Positions 24,566-32,108 of a DNA stretch of 35,733 bases are shown here, one piece after another; within the stretch, counting starts at the first letter, position 1, and every line of letters starts with the position of its first letter. The translations under genes and the position numbers were made by a program. Location of the stretch: the NCBI GenBank assembly GCA_903920205.1, contig CAIXLI010000225.1, positions 1-35,733 of the forward strand, read 5' to 3'. The notes under the pieces are model-generated. The model saw nothing but the letters and a program-made list of their open reading frames with translations. It did no database searches and had not been told where the DNA came from. The DNA is from an uncultured Pseudomonadota bacterium. Its GTDB lineage: Bacteria; Pseudomonadota; Alphaproteobacteria; UBA9219.

Positions 24566-25252
24566 ATGTTTACGCGAAAGCACCCCGTCATGACGGAAGC
24601 CGCACCAGATCTTGTGCATCTATCTGAGTCCACACCATCGATCCCGCGCTACCTGCAGTTGGCGAGAGCCATCCACAGCCACTTCACCTCCGAAGAAGAC
24701 AAGGAAATGGTTGTCCTGAAACAAGCGCAGGAGCTTGCCGCGCTTAAAAACGAGGCGATTATGCGCTCGGTCAACGAGGTGCTGGAATTCTGCGAAATAC
24801 TCCGCAAAGTTCCGGCATTAAAGGAAGCTCTAGACCGCAAGATTGATGACATCAAGCAACGCCTTCTCAGCGACAAATGCACTTATACCGTGGAAGATGA
24901 AACCATAGCGGTGGAATATAAGGCTCCATTCTACCAAGTGGATATGCACATGCCTGAGCATATCAGTTTAGCTTGCGTCGATGACGCCTATCTTCAAATC
25001 AGCTTCAATCCAGTAAAATTTGTGGTCACCAGAAATGGCTCGGAAGAAAACTCCACGGTCACCAAGCATCTACTGATGAAGCAATACCGGCTTAATGCAA
25101 ATGGAACTTTTCTGCATTTCACCGGCAAAGATGGAACAGCCGCAGATCCAATCGCCGACATCATCACTGAGCTAAGGGCTAAAATTGGCAGGGAATTCTT
25201 TGAAAATAGCCTGATGCCTTTTCTGGAGCGAGAAGCAGCAGTCTGTCAGTAA
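24566..25252 (+). CDS. Unknown soluble protein downstream of WYL regulator
   Basis: The start at ATG 24566 (228 residues) is preceded by AGGAAGGA; ATG 24548 is an in-frame alternative without a site. The first 110 residues are mostly helical and charged (LQLARAIHSHFTSEEDKEMV, NEVLEFCEILRKVPALKEAL), and the second half looks beta-rich (YTVEDETIAVEYKAPFYQVD, DAYLQISFNPVKFVV). There is no signal peptide, membrane segment, Cys cluster or nucleotide-binding motif. It follows the WYL gene by 48 bases and precedes a lipoprotein gene by 10 bases, suggesting one operon. I do not recognise the family. Partnership with the WYL regulator is possible from position only. Confidence 0.7.
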   Translation: MFTRKHPVMTEAAPDLVHLSESTPSIPRYLQLARAIHSHFTSEEDKEMVVLKQAQELAALKNEAIMRSVNEVLEFCEILRKVPALKEALDRKIDDIKQRLLSDKCTYTVEDETIAVEYKAPFYQVDMHMPEHISLACVDDAYLQISFNPVKFVVTRNGSEENSTVTKHLLMKQYRLNANGTFLHFTGKDGTAADPIADIITELRAKIGREFFENSLMPFLEREAAVCQ

Positions 25253-25262
25253 AGGAAATTGC

Positions 25263-25703
25263 ATGACTAGCATCCCCAAACTCACGTTCCTTGCCTTGAC
25301 GCTTCTTACCCTACCATCATGCACAGAGCTTGGAGAAGATGTCGGAAATCAAGCACCCATTGCACCGGCTGCCCAACAGACCACTATCCTTCCACAGCCT
25401 CAGCAGAAAATAGCACCCGTCATGCAGCCTAATTTTTCTTGCACCGGCGGCCTGAAGTTTAATGCCTCCTTTTCGCATGACAGACGTTTTGCCTACATCG
25501 TCTTTTTTGACTCTGCTGTCCGCCATAAGCTGCGCAGCACCAACGTTGCCAGTGGCTTCGAGTACAGCAACGGCAAGCTGATCTATAGGGAATATAAAGG
25601 GCAAACTACCTTGATGGATTTGACAGAAGAAACCACAAAACCAGCTAAGTGCCACAGAATTTTAACGAGCAAGAAACACGTTCTCCGTGAGGGTAATCAA
25701 TAG
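25263..25703 (+). CDS. MliC-like (lysozyme-inhibitor-like) lipoprotein
   Basis: The 146-residue protein has a signal peptide with lipobox LPSC (Cys 20), a Pro/Gln-rich linker (about residues 28-58) and a C-terminal domain of about 75 residues: FSCTGGLKFNASFSHD, then AVRHKL, ASGFEYSNGKLIYREYKGQ and a final Cys near residue 122. This order (Y/F-x-C-x-G near the start, L then SG-x-x-YS-x-G, a KGQ-type turn, closing Cys) matches the MliC/PliC fold, which binds the active site of C-type lysozyme from the periplasm. The usual SG-x-(R/K)-Y motif is SGFEY here, so the key basic residue is replaced and inhibition is uncertain. It is co-directional with the WYL and unknown genes. Confidence 0.7.
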   Translation: MTSIPKLTFLALTLLTLPSCTELGEDVGNQAPIAPAAQQTTILPQPQQKIAPVMQPNFSCTGGLKFNASFSHDRRFAYIVFFDSAVRHKLRSTNVASGFEYSNGKLIYREYKGQTTLMDLTEETTKPAKCHRILTSKKHVLREGNQ

Positions 25704-25749
25704 CTGCAGCGGCGATAGCCTATGCGATCAAGCAAGGAAGTAATTGCAC

Positions 25750-25971
25750 ATGAGCAAAGAACCCAAGAAAATTCTGCATGAAGGCAAGGTGTACTACACT
25801 GTTCCTGATGCCGCCCGTTATCTCGGCACCAACGCCACTAAAATGCGCCAGATTCTCGGCAAGGGACACGTGGATTGGACTCAAATAAGAGCCAACGGAA
25901 AGATACTGGTCACAGCGGAGAGCCTCGTTGCCTTTAAATATCGTCCGAAAGAAATAGCGTCCGACAAGTAA
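25750..25971 (+). CDS. Small HTH (excisionase/MerR-like) DNA-binding protein
   Basis: This 73-residue protein starts at ATG 25750, nine bases after AAGGAAG; TTG 25744 is the other option. Residues about 14-60 fit the HTH_17/excisionase fold: YYTVPDAARYLGTNATKMRQ, then WTQIRANGKILVTAESLVAF, where helix 1-2 is PDAARYLG and the wing is the NGKILV hairpin. Such proteins bind DNA as excisionases or small regulators of mobile elements. No integrase is in view, so its role here is not known. It follows the MliC-like gene by 46 bases and converges on the nuclease-helicase gene, 30 bases away. Confidence 0.7.
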   Translation: MSKEPKKILHEGKVYYTVPDAARYLGTNATKMRQILGKGHVDWTQIRANGKILVTAESLVAFKYRPKEIASDK

Positions 25972-26001
25972 GATTGAAGGCGATCTCGACACTGCTTTGG
26001 T

Positions 26002-29000
26002 TTATGCAACAGCCTCTTGCGTTGATGTAAGTTCATGCCGCAAGTCATTTGCATAAGTCTTTGCCCAGCAAAGCGTGTTAACGAGCCGCATCTGATCTAT
26101 CGAGTTGCAGGAGATTTCGAGCAGCCTTGGATTGGCGTAGATCACCGCGAGGCAGCGCGCGCGGCTGATGGCAACATTCAGCCTGTTGCGGCTGAACAGG
26201 AACTCGATGTTTCGCGGAAGGTCTTCACCCGAAGACGTGACCATGGATATCAGGACAACCGCCGCTTCCTGTCCCTGAAATTTGTCAACGGTGCCGACAC
26301 GCGCGCCATTGGGAAGAACACGTTCTAGCAAATCAACCTGCATGTTGTAGGGCGTCACCACAAGAATGTCGTTCTGGCCTATCGCGTGTTCGTCGCCTCG
26401 TTCATCCACCCACGTCATCGACAATAGGCTGTCATAAGTCTGGCGCAGCCGATGAGCTTCTTCTTCACTCTTCTGCGTACAACCTTCATGCTGCACATCC
26501 ACAAAGAGCATCCCCGCCGATGCAATGGCTTGTGGATCGATATTTCCACTTTCAACTATATGCTGCCGCGCATTATCCGGCCCCGCTTTAAGGCGCCCAT
26601 CATATACGGCATCGGAAATAAACCGGCATATTTGCGGATGCATCCGGCGAGTAATCGAGAGAAAAATGCCTCGGTCTTCCGGTACAGTCGCCGCGTCTCC
26701 TAACAAGTATTCAAGCGCGGACATGCCGGAACTCCCAGGATGTGTCCCCTGAATAGGCTGCGCCAACTGCATCTGATCACCAACCAGAATGACATTCCTT
26801 GCGCTGATCCCCATGCCCACAATGTTCGCGAGGCTGACTTGGCCAGCTTCGTCGATAAAAAGATAATCCAGTGTCTGGTCAAGGGCTGGACGGGCAAAGA
26901 GCCATGCAGTCCCAGCGACGAGCTGATAACCACCGCCTTCGATATCCTTGTTGTCCGTTGTGTTCTTAATCAAGCCAGAACCGTCAAAGAATTGATCGTC
27001 GTTTGATGATTTTTTGATGCCATTGAACCGAACATTTCCTTGGAGAGCCTGTTTCTCGACGGCAGCGAGCAGATTGTTGATGGCTTTGTGCGAATTTGAA
27101 GCAATGCCGACGCGCTTGCCTCGTCTCAGCAATTCGACAATCGCATGTGATGATGTGTAGGTTTTGCCGGTGCCGGGCGGCCCCTGAACAAGCATGTGGC
27201 TGTTGTCCATACAGCAAACGGCATCAATCGCGCCTGCCAAGGGATCAGCATGAGGTGGAACTATCGGCGCTCCGGCCACATTCCCATTCAGGCGTGGATG
27301 TTCTTTACGCAAAATACTGGTAACTGCGGCGTAGTGTTGCTGCTGGCCACCAATGACAGCTTCGGCATAGCGATAGACGGCATCCCGTAGAACCTGATCA
27401 CCCAATGGGCCTTTGGGAACAATCGATAGGACATCCGGCAACGGTGTGCGGGACGGCCCGACTTTTAACGCAATGCGTCGAGCCTTATCGTCGAGATGAA
27501 CGATCTCACCCGCTGCCTCCAATGTTTCGGAGCGCAGAGGTTCACCGCCCAGCCGCATTTTGAAATCTTGGGGCGGAAAACGAAAAGTGTGAACGGTCGA
27601 TCTCTTATCCTTATATGGGGGATGCTCTGGATCGCGCGTGAGCTTGCCGATGCTTTCGGCATCATCGACTAGCTCCTCATCAGTCATATCCTGACGGTTG
27701 AACATCGCCCAATATTGAGGCTTGGCCTCGCGGCGGTGGAACTCCAGCAGATGCCCAACCAGCTCACGCCATGGCTTTTCCCCCTCAGGCACGCCTTCGT
27801 GCAGCCTCTGCAGAAATGTGGCCGTGCGTGCCTCGGCCTCGCGTCGGGCGGACTCTTTTTCGGGATCAACGGCATCTTTGGCAGCCTGCGGAGAAAACCA
27901 TTGGAGGCCGGTCACCGGACGTAGGGTCAGCAGCCAGTTACGGCACATCAAGGTCGAGCGGCAATCAAACTCGTTGTAGTCGGAGATTTCCTTGAGGATG
28001 GCCTCGTCACGCAGCTGCCGCCATTTTTCATACATGGCGATGCTGTCACCGGCGTTGGTGACTTCTCCAGCACGTTTCTCGGCATAAAACCGTTCCATGT
28101 TTTTGATGGAATAGCGCGGCTCCGATACGCGCACGGATTCTCGCACGACCTTATAGAGATCAACCAGTTTGCGGTTTCGCAGCAAATGATCGACATCGGC
28201 CTCGCGCGTTCCATAGGTCATTGCAAGATTCTTGAGCGCGGTCTCTTCATAAGGAGCGTAGTGATAGACATACGCGTCCGGATAGGCATTAAAACGAGCC
28301 ATGATGAAATCCACGGCATCTTCAAAAGCCTTCTTCTCCTGAACGCGGTCATGCGCCCAGAAGGCTACAAATTCAGGCTTGTTCGGCTTGTTCTGCACGA
28401 TGAACCCAAACAGATATTCCAGCTTGCTGCCCCCTTCGTAGAGGGGGTCTCCCTCCATGTCGAAAAAGAGATCGCCTGGATTGGGAACAGGAAGCCGCGA
28501 AAATCCCTTGTTCGGCAACAGCGGCAGAAGCTCACATCGGTTTTGCCCATCATCGCGTTTGGCAACTTGCAGGCGCGCCTGTTCCCTCAAACGTGAAAGC
28601 GTTTCGGCTTGCAGCTTGGGGATGGTGCGGTCTGGTGGCATCTGCGCCAGTTGGCGCATGCTGTTAATACCCGCTGCGCGCAATTTCTTGATCTGGTCGC
28701 CGGACATGTTGGCAACAAGACTCAAATGTTCATTTGCCTCCCAATCGGCCTCGCATCGTTCTGACCAGTGGCAATGTTCGCACTGCTGACATGGTTCCCC
28801 GGCGGATGGCATGGGAGGATTGGCCATGAAGGCTTCAAAGCGTTGCGCGGCCAGCCCTTGGTAATGTTTGAAATCATCGACGCGCATGGACACCTTGCTG
28901 GTGTCGCCGAGAACGACATGCAGTTCATGCGGCTGCCGCTGCTGCTCAGCCGCCAAAAGGTCGCAATAGACGCAAAGCTGGATGACGTATCCCGGCTTTG

Positions 29001-29421
29001 CGGATAGAGCCAGTTTTGTGTCAGCCACTTCGTAACTATAAGTGCCGAACTTGGATGGGCGACCCTCGACACGCACCAAGAAATCGGCAAACCCGTTCCA
29101 CGGAAATCTCGACAGGGCAGCCTGGTAAATGACCTGGGCTCCATCCTCCATCGCTTTGATCGTTGTAGCGATGCGACTGGTTATTGATCCGGTAGAAGGA
29201 ACTTCGATTATTTTCAGGCCGCTTTGCCGCAGGTGTTCCAGATAGGCGTGCTCGTGCTGCAAGCCCTTTTCCTTTAGCAGCCGATCACCATCGGTTTCCG
29301 CCAGCAGCTCCACCGGAGCGACCAGTTGTTGCAGATCAAACGCCGAGGCATAGGAGCAACCGAGATAGGTAACGAGATCGGACGGGGAAAAGAAGAGCTT
29401 TCCGTTTTCAGCTCTACGCAT
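26002..29421 (-). CDS. TM0106-family RecB-like nuclease fused to DNA2/UPF1-type helicase
   Basis: The protein has 1139 residues and three parts. Residues 1-230 are a RecB-like PD-(D/E)xK nuclease (FADFLV with D113, EVADTK at 131-136, and Q148 in QLCVYCDLL). Cys 22 with C211, C214, C217 and C223 could bind an Fe-S cluster, as in Cas4/AddB proteins. Residues about 310-500 form an RNase H-like domain (LFFDMEGDPLYE, NEFDCRSTLMC). The rest is an SF1 helicase: GPPGTGKT near 750, FIDEAGQVS near 856, DKFQGQEAAVV and NVAISRAR near the C terminus. GGAAGGAAG precedes the ATG. It stands alone and should process DNA ends in repair or defence; the substrate is not known. Confidence 0.9.
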   Translation of the reverse strand: MRRAENGKLFFSPSDLVTYLGCSYASAFDLQQLVAPVELLAETDGDRLLKEKGLQHEHAYLEHLRQSGLKIIEVPSTGSITSRIATTIKAMEDGAQVIYQAALSRFPWNGFADFLVRVEGRPSKFGTYSYEVADTKLALSAKPGYVIQLCVYCDLLAAEQQRQPHELHVVLGDTSKVSMRVDDFKHYQGLAAQRFEAFMANPPMPSAGEPCQQCEHCHWSERCEADWEANEHLSLVANMSGDQIKKLRAAGINSMRQLAQMPPDRTIPKLQAETLSRLREQARLQVAKRDDGQNRCELLPLLPNKGFSRLPVPNPGDLFFDMEGDPLYEGGSKLEYLFGFIVQNKPNKPEFVAFWAHDRVQEKKAFEDAVDFIMARFNAYPDAYVYHYAPYEETALKNLAMTYGTREADVDHLLRNRKLVDLYKVVRESVRVSEPRYSIKNMERFYAEKRAGEVTNAGDSIAMYEKWRQLRDEAILKEISDYNEFDCRSTLMCRNWLLTLRPVTGLQWFSPQAAKDAVDPEKESARREAEARTATFLQRLHEGVPEGEKPWRELVGHLLEFHRREAKPQYWAMFNRQDMTDEELVDDAESIGKLTRDPEHPPYKDKRSTVHTFRFPPQDFKMRLGGEPLRSETLEAAGEIVHLDDKARRIALKVGPSRTPLPDVLSIVPKGPLGDQVLRDAVYRYAEAVIGGQQQHYAAVTSILRKEHPRLNGNVAGAPIVPPHADPLAGAIDAVCCMDNSHMLVQGPPGTGKTYTSSHAIVELLRRGKRVGIASNSHKAINNLLAAVEKQALQGNVRFNGIKKSSNDDQFFDGSGLIKNTTDNKDIEGGGYQLVAGTAWLFARPALDQTLDYLFIDEAGQVSLANIVGMGISARNVILVGDQMQLAQPIQGTHPGSSGMSALEYLLGDAATVPEDRGIFLSITRRMHPQICRFISDAVYDGRLKAGPDNARQHIVESGNIDPQAIASAGMLFVDVQHEGCTQKSEEEAHRLRQTYDSLLSMTWVDERGDEHAIGQNDILVVTPYNMQVDLLERVLPNGARVGTVDKFQGQEAAVVLISMVTSSGEDLPRNIEFLFSRNRLNVAISRARCLAVIYANPRLLEISCNSIDQMRLVNTLCWAKTYANDLRHELTSTQEAVA

Positions 29422-29471
29422 GATTTTCTTCCTTCCGCCCTGTTCCTGAACTCCGGCTTTTGCAAAGTTCG

Positions 29472-29630
29472 TTATTTATAAAGCCATCCGGCAAGAAATC
29501 CAACCAAAGCTCCTGACATGGCAACCATGGCATAGGCGATCACAAAGCCTGACCGAGAGGCCTGTTCGTTATGGTCAACCGCTTCATGGGACAAAGGAGC
29601 CCCCCTGATTTCACCCATTTTGCGTTCCAT
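29472..29630 (-). CDS. Small single-pass membrane protein
   Basis: The frame is open to a TTG at 29699, but ATG 29630 gives a tidy 52-residue protein. A polar N terminus (MERKMGEIRGAPLSHEAVDH) is followed by one transmembrane helix (about residues 29-50, FVIAYAMVAMSGALVGFLAGW) and a final Lys. The stop is 50 bases upstream of the nuclease-helicase start on the same strand, so the two could be co-transcribed. The ribosome site is weak for either start and no family is recognised, so the start and even the reality of the gene are uncertain. Confidence 0.5.
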   Translation of the reverse strand: MERKMGEIRGAPLSHEAVDHNEQASRSGFVIAYAMVAMSGALVGFLAGWLYK

Positions 29631-29756
29631 CTCGCTTTTTGTCGCCCCTCGGACACACCCCTTATACGGTGCATATGTGCCATATTTGGTCGCACTCAAA
29701 ATGCATGATCGACAAACGGATGCTTGCGAATAGGTAAACGGGCGGCTACCAACGTT

Positions 29757-29776
29757 GATGATTTGTAAGAATCATC
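29757..29776 (+). promoter_or_regulatory. Hairpin in the leader of the HU-like gene
   Basis: GATGATT (29757-29763) and AATCATC (29770-29776) form a perfect seven-base stem around TGTAAG, 38 bases upstream of the HU-like ATG. The sequence after it (CTTGTTTCT) is only weakly T-rich. It may be a leader hairpin, a protein-binding dyad, or a weak terminator. HU-type genes are often autoregulated, which would fit, but no direct evidence is seen. Confidence 0.3.
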
Positions 29777-29814
29777 CTTGTTTCTCAACAACCCAACAAC
29801 ATCTGGAGAACCCC

Positions 29815-30177
29815 ATGGCCAAACCGAAAACCAGCAAACCCGAAGCAGCAACCGTTCGTCCGGTAAAGGAAACCCTTACCAAATCGGCTTTGATCAACCT
29901 GATCGCAGAACAAAATGATATTCCGCGCAAGACTGCTGCTGGCGTGTTTGCAACTTTGGAAGGCGTGTTTCTTGGCTCGGTTCATCCCCGTGGCGTTGGC
30001 GAATTCACGCTCCCAGGCTTGCTGAAGGTAAGCCTGCGCAAGGTTCCCGCCCGCAAGGCCGGAACATTGATCCGCAATCCCGCCACCGGCGAGATGATGA
30101 AGGGTGCAGCCAAGCCGGCCAGCGTGCGCGTCAAAATCCGCGCTCTGTCGAAGCTGAAATCCGCAGCCACCGCTTGA
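29815..30177 (+). CDS. HU-family (viral histone-like) DNA-binding protein
   Basis: The start at ATG 29815 (120 residues) follows TGGAGAA. The first 20 residues are a basic Lys/Pro/Ala-rich tail (MAKPKTSKPEAATVRPVKET). The HU fold follows (residues about 22-115): LTKSALINLIAEQNDIPRKT, FATLEGVF, GEFTLPGLLKVSLRKVPARK, then the DNA-binding arm GTLIRNPATGEMMKGAAKPA and VRVKIRALSKL. This is the longer HU variant with the PGLLKV and NPATGE motifs common in alphaproteobacteria and phages. It binds and bends DNA as a nucleoid protein or phage-associated architectural factor. It is monocistronic, with its own leader and a strong terminator 14 bases after the stop. Confidence 0.85.
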   Translation: MAKPKTSKPEAATVRPVKETLTKSALINLIAEQNDIPRKTAAGVFATLEGVFLGSVHPRGVGEFTLPGLLKVSLRKVPARKAGTLIRNPATGEMMKGAAKPASVRVKIRALSKLKSAATA

Positions 30178-30190
30178 TTTGAATGGCATG

Positions 30191-30221
30191 AAAGGGCTTG
30201 GGTAAAACCAAGCCCTTTTTT
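30191..30221 (+). terminator. Rho-independent terminator after the HU-like gene
   Basis: GGGCTTGG (30194-30201) pairs perfectly with CCAAGCCC (30208-30215) around a GTAAAA loop; three more A-T pairs extend the stem and TTTTTT (30216-30221) follows. It terminates the HU-like gene. The stem also lies just after the convergent PRPP-synthetase-like gene stop (30225), where only AAA-side Ts are present, so it would be weaker in that direction. Confidence 0.85.
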
Positions 30222-30224
30222 ACT

Positions 30225-31433
30225 TCAAGAACCAGCAACCAGCTTGATTAGTGGGCTACCAGACTTGCGCGGCGTTGGAATTGAAATCCTCTGACCTTCC
30301 GTTGTCTGGGCGGGGTGCGTGCCACGCAGGATCGCCGAGACCGAATTCTGGTCGGAGCCTGCCTCTGCCGCGACCTCGATATGCAGCGCCCGGACAATCG
30401 AAGCCAGATATGGCGATGTCTTCACGACATGAATAATAGGGCTTTGTTCGATTGCCCTATGAATGTCCGGATCGGTAAGACTGTGTTCAAAAGTATCGGT
30501 GATGTAGACGGCGTCCAACTTGCTGTTGTTGACGCGCTCGACCGATGCCGTAAGCGGCTCTTTCTTGATGTCTGCCGTAAAGAGGCCACTGGTGGCAAAT
30601 AGAATGACCGAGCGCGCGCCCATGTCTTTCAGAAGTCCCGCCAGATCGCATGCGGTACCGCCAGAGCCGACCATATCCTCGAAAATCACAACATCTTTGC
30701 CTGCCACATCAGCGCTAAAGCCTTTGACCTTGATCTTGCCGGTGGATTTATCGCGGTCTTTCAGACCTTGTGGCCAATCATCCTGATCTGGATTGCGCCC
30801 TTCGAAGCCAAGTACGCTGTACATGCACGCCCTGAAACTCCTGCTGATACGTTTTGTGGAACCAGCGTCGGCGTGCGCCAGTAACAGGTTTGCCTTGCTG
30901 ACGATGCCAGAGTCGACCAGATCCTTGAGCTGGACAGCAAAGGGATGAGCAAAGTGGACAATGGTGCAGTTTCTAACCGGACTGCCGGTGTCGAGGAATT
31001 TTTCCCTCGTCATGCCCGCATTATGTGGATCCGCTACTACCACGCTTTGACAGTGCGCACGCAGGGTTTCGATGGTGTCAGTCAAGCCTGGCGCGTTGCG
31101 TTCGTCCCAGATATCGTCAGAGCGGCCATACCACATGTAGGGCAGCAAAAGCGTGACTTGCTTGGCACCAGCGCGGTTAGCGGCGCGCATCAGCAAACGG
31201 GCTTCCTTTTCCTGCTTGTTGGGATCACCAGAAGCCGACGCGACGACCACGACTTCATGACCACGAACGTTTTCTTCAATCGTGGTCTGAATTTCTTTGT
31301 CCGAAAACTGCTTATAAGTGACCCGCGCGACCCGCGATCCAAGTTCAGCAGCGATCTCTCCAGCAAGTGCTTGGCTGCTATATCCTGCCACAATAAGCGG
31401 CTTAGGTTTCCCATTTGACGGCACTTCTGACAT
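30225..31433 (-). CDS. Ribose-phosphate pyrophosphokinase (PRPP synthetase)-like protein
   Basis: The 402-residue protein is longer than the usual 310 or so of Prs. Family positions are recognisable but altered: FSDKEI (43-48, usually FSDGE), YGRSDD (102-107, usually YARQDR), DAGSTKR (189-195, catalytic Lys/Arg loop, usually DxGGVKRA) and the PRPP loop FEDMVGSGGT (251-260, usually VDDMIDTAGT). Prs makes PRPP from ribose 5-phosphate and ATP. The changes in the ATP and ribose-5-phosphate loops suggest a different substrate or a pathway-specific enzyme. AGGAG precedes ATG 31433, and the gene is 12 bases after the HAD gene, so the two are co-transcribed. It is not the only possible role: related paralogues act on other sugar phosphates. 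Confidence 0.85.
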   Translation of the reverse strand: MSEVPSNGKPKPLIVAGYSSQALAGEIAAELGSRVARVTYKQFSDKEIQTTIEENVRGHEVVVVASASGDPNKQEKEARLLMRAANRAGAKQVTLLLPYMWYGRSDDIWDERNAPGLTDTIETLRAHCQSVVVADPHNAGMTREKFLDTGSPVRNCTIVHFAHPFAVQLKDLVDSGIVSKANLLLAHADAGSTKRISRSFRACMYSVLGFEGRNPDQDDWPQGLKDRDKSTGKIKVKGFSADVAGKDVVIFEDMVGSGGTACDLAGLLKDMGARSVILFATSGLFTADIKKEPLTASVERVNNSKLDAVYITDTFEHSLTDPDIHRAIEQSPIIHVVKTSPYLASIVRALHIEVAAEAGSDQNSVSAILRGTHPAQTTEGQRISIPTPRKSGSPLIKLVAGS

Positions 31434-31445
31434 TTTCTTCTCCTG

Positions 31446-32108
31446 TTAAATTTTACAAAACTGTTCAATAAGACTTGGCAATTCACTCATCTCCGAAAAG
31501 ATCAATTCCGCACCGGCAGCCTTAAGCCGATCCCCATGCCCTTCGTCGCAATGGCTGCCGCCGACGAAGCCAAACACGCGCATGCCAGCGGCCTTTCCGG
31601 CCAGCACACCCGCTATGCCGTCCTCTATCACCAAGCAGCTCGTGGGCGTATGCCCCATTTTGTCTGCCGCATGGAGAAACAGGTCTGGGAACGGCTTGCC
31701 ACGTTCGACCATTTCAGACGAATAGATGTGTGGAGCGAACAAGTCGTGGAGCTTTACGACTTCCAGCATGTGATCGAGGGCATTCACGCCTGTGCCGGAA
31801 GCGATGCAACGCGGAACATTTCTGATCGCCACCAAGGCGTCACGGATGCCGGCCACAGGTTTCAGGCGTTGGGTAAAGACTTCCTCTTTTCGCTGATCGA
31901 TCTGAAGCGCGATGTCGGACGGGATGGCTATGCCCGTTTCCTTTTCCAATATCCGATTAACCTCGGCATCGCTCACGCCAGAGAAACGTAGAACCAGTTC
32001 TTGCGGTGTGATGTTAATACCTATGGCCTGATAGGCTGCGGCCTCTACTTCCGTATGCAAATGCATGGAGTCGACCACAACACCATCACAATCAAAAATC
32101 ATCAGCAT
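31446..32108 (-). CDS. HAD-superfamily hydrolase (phosphatase/phosphoglucomutase-like)
   Basis: The 220-residue protein has all HAD motifs: IFDCDGVVVDS at residues 4-14 (nucleophile and acid Asp), SGT near residue 104, the Lys in ERGKPFPDLFL near 140, and VIEDGIAGVLAGKAAGM near 165. The helical cap after motif I (residues about 15-90) places it in subfamily I, with phosphoglycolate phosphatases and beta-phosphoglucomutases. Substrate is not evident; context with a kinase and a PRPP-type enzyme suggests a sugar phosphate or nucleotide. Its ATG overlaps the kinase stop by one base (TAATG), a sign of tight translational coupling. Confidence 0.88.
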   Translation of the reverse strand: MLMIFDCDGVVVDSMHLHTEVEAAAYQAIGINITPQELVLRFSGVSDAEVNRILEKETGIAIPSDIALQIDQRKEEVFTQRLKPVAGIRDALVAIRNVPRCIASGTGVNALDHMLEVVKLHDLFAPHIYSSEMVERGKPFPDLFLHAADKMGHTPTSCLVIEDGIAGVLAGKAAGMRVFGFVGGSHCDEGHGDRLKAAGAELIFSEMSELPSLIEQFCKI

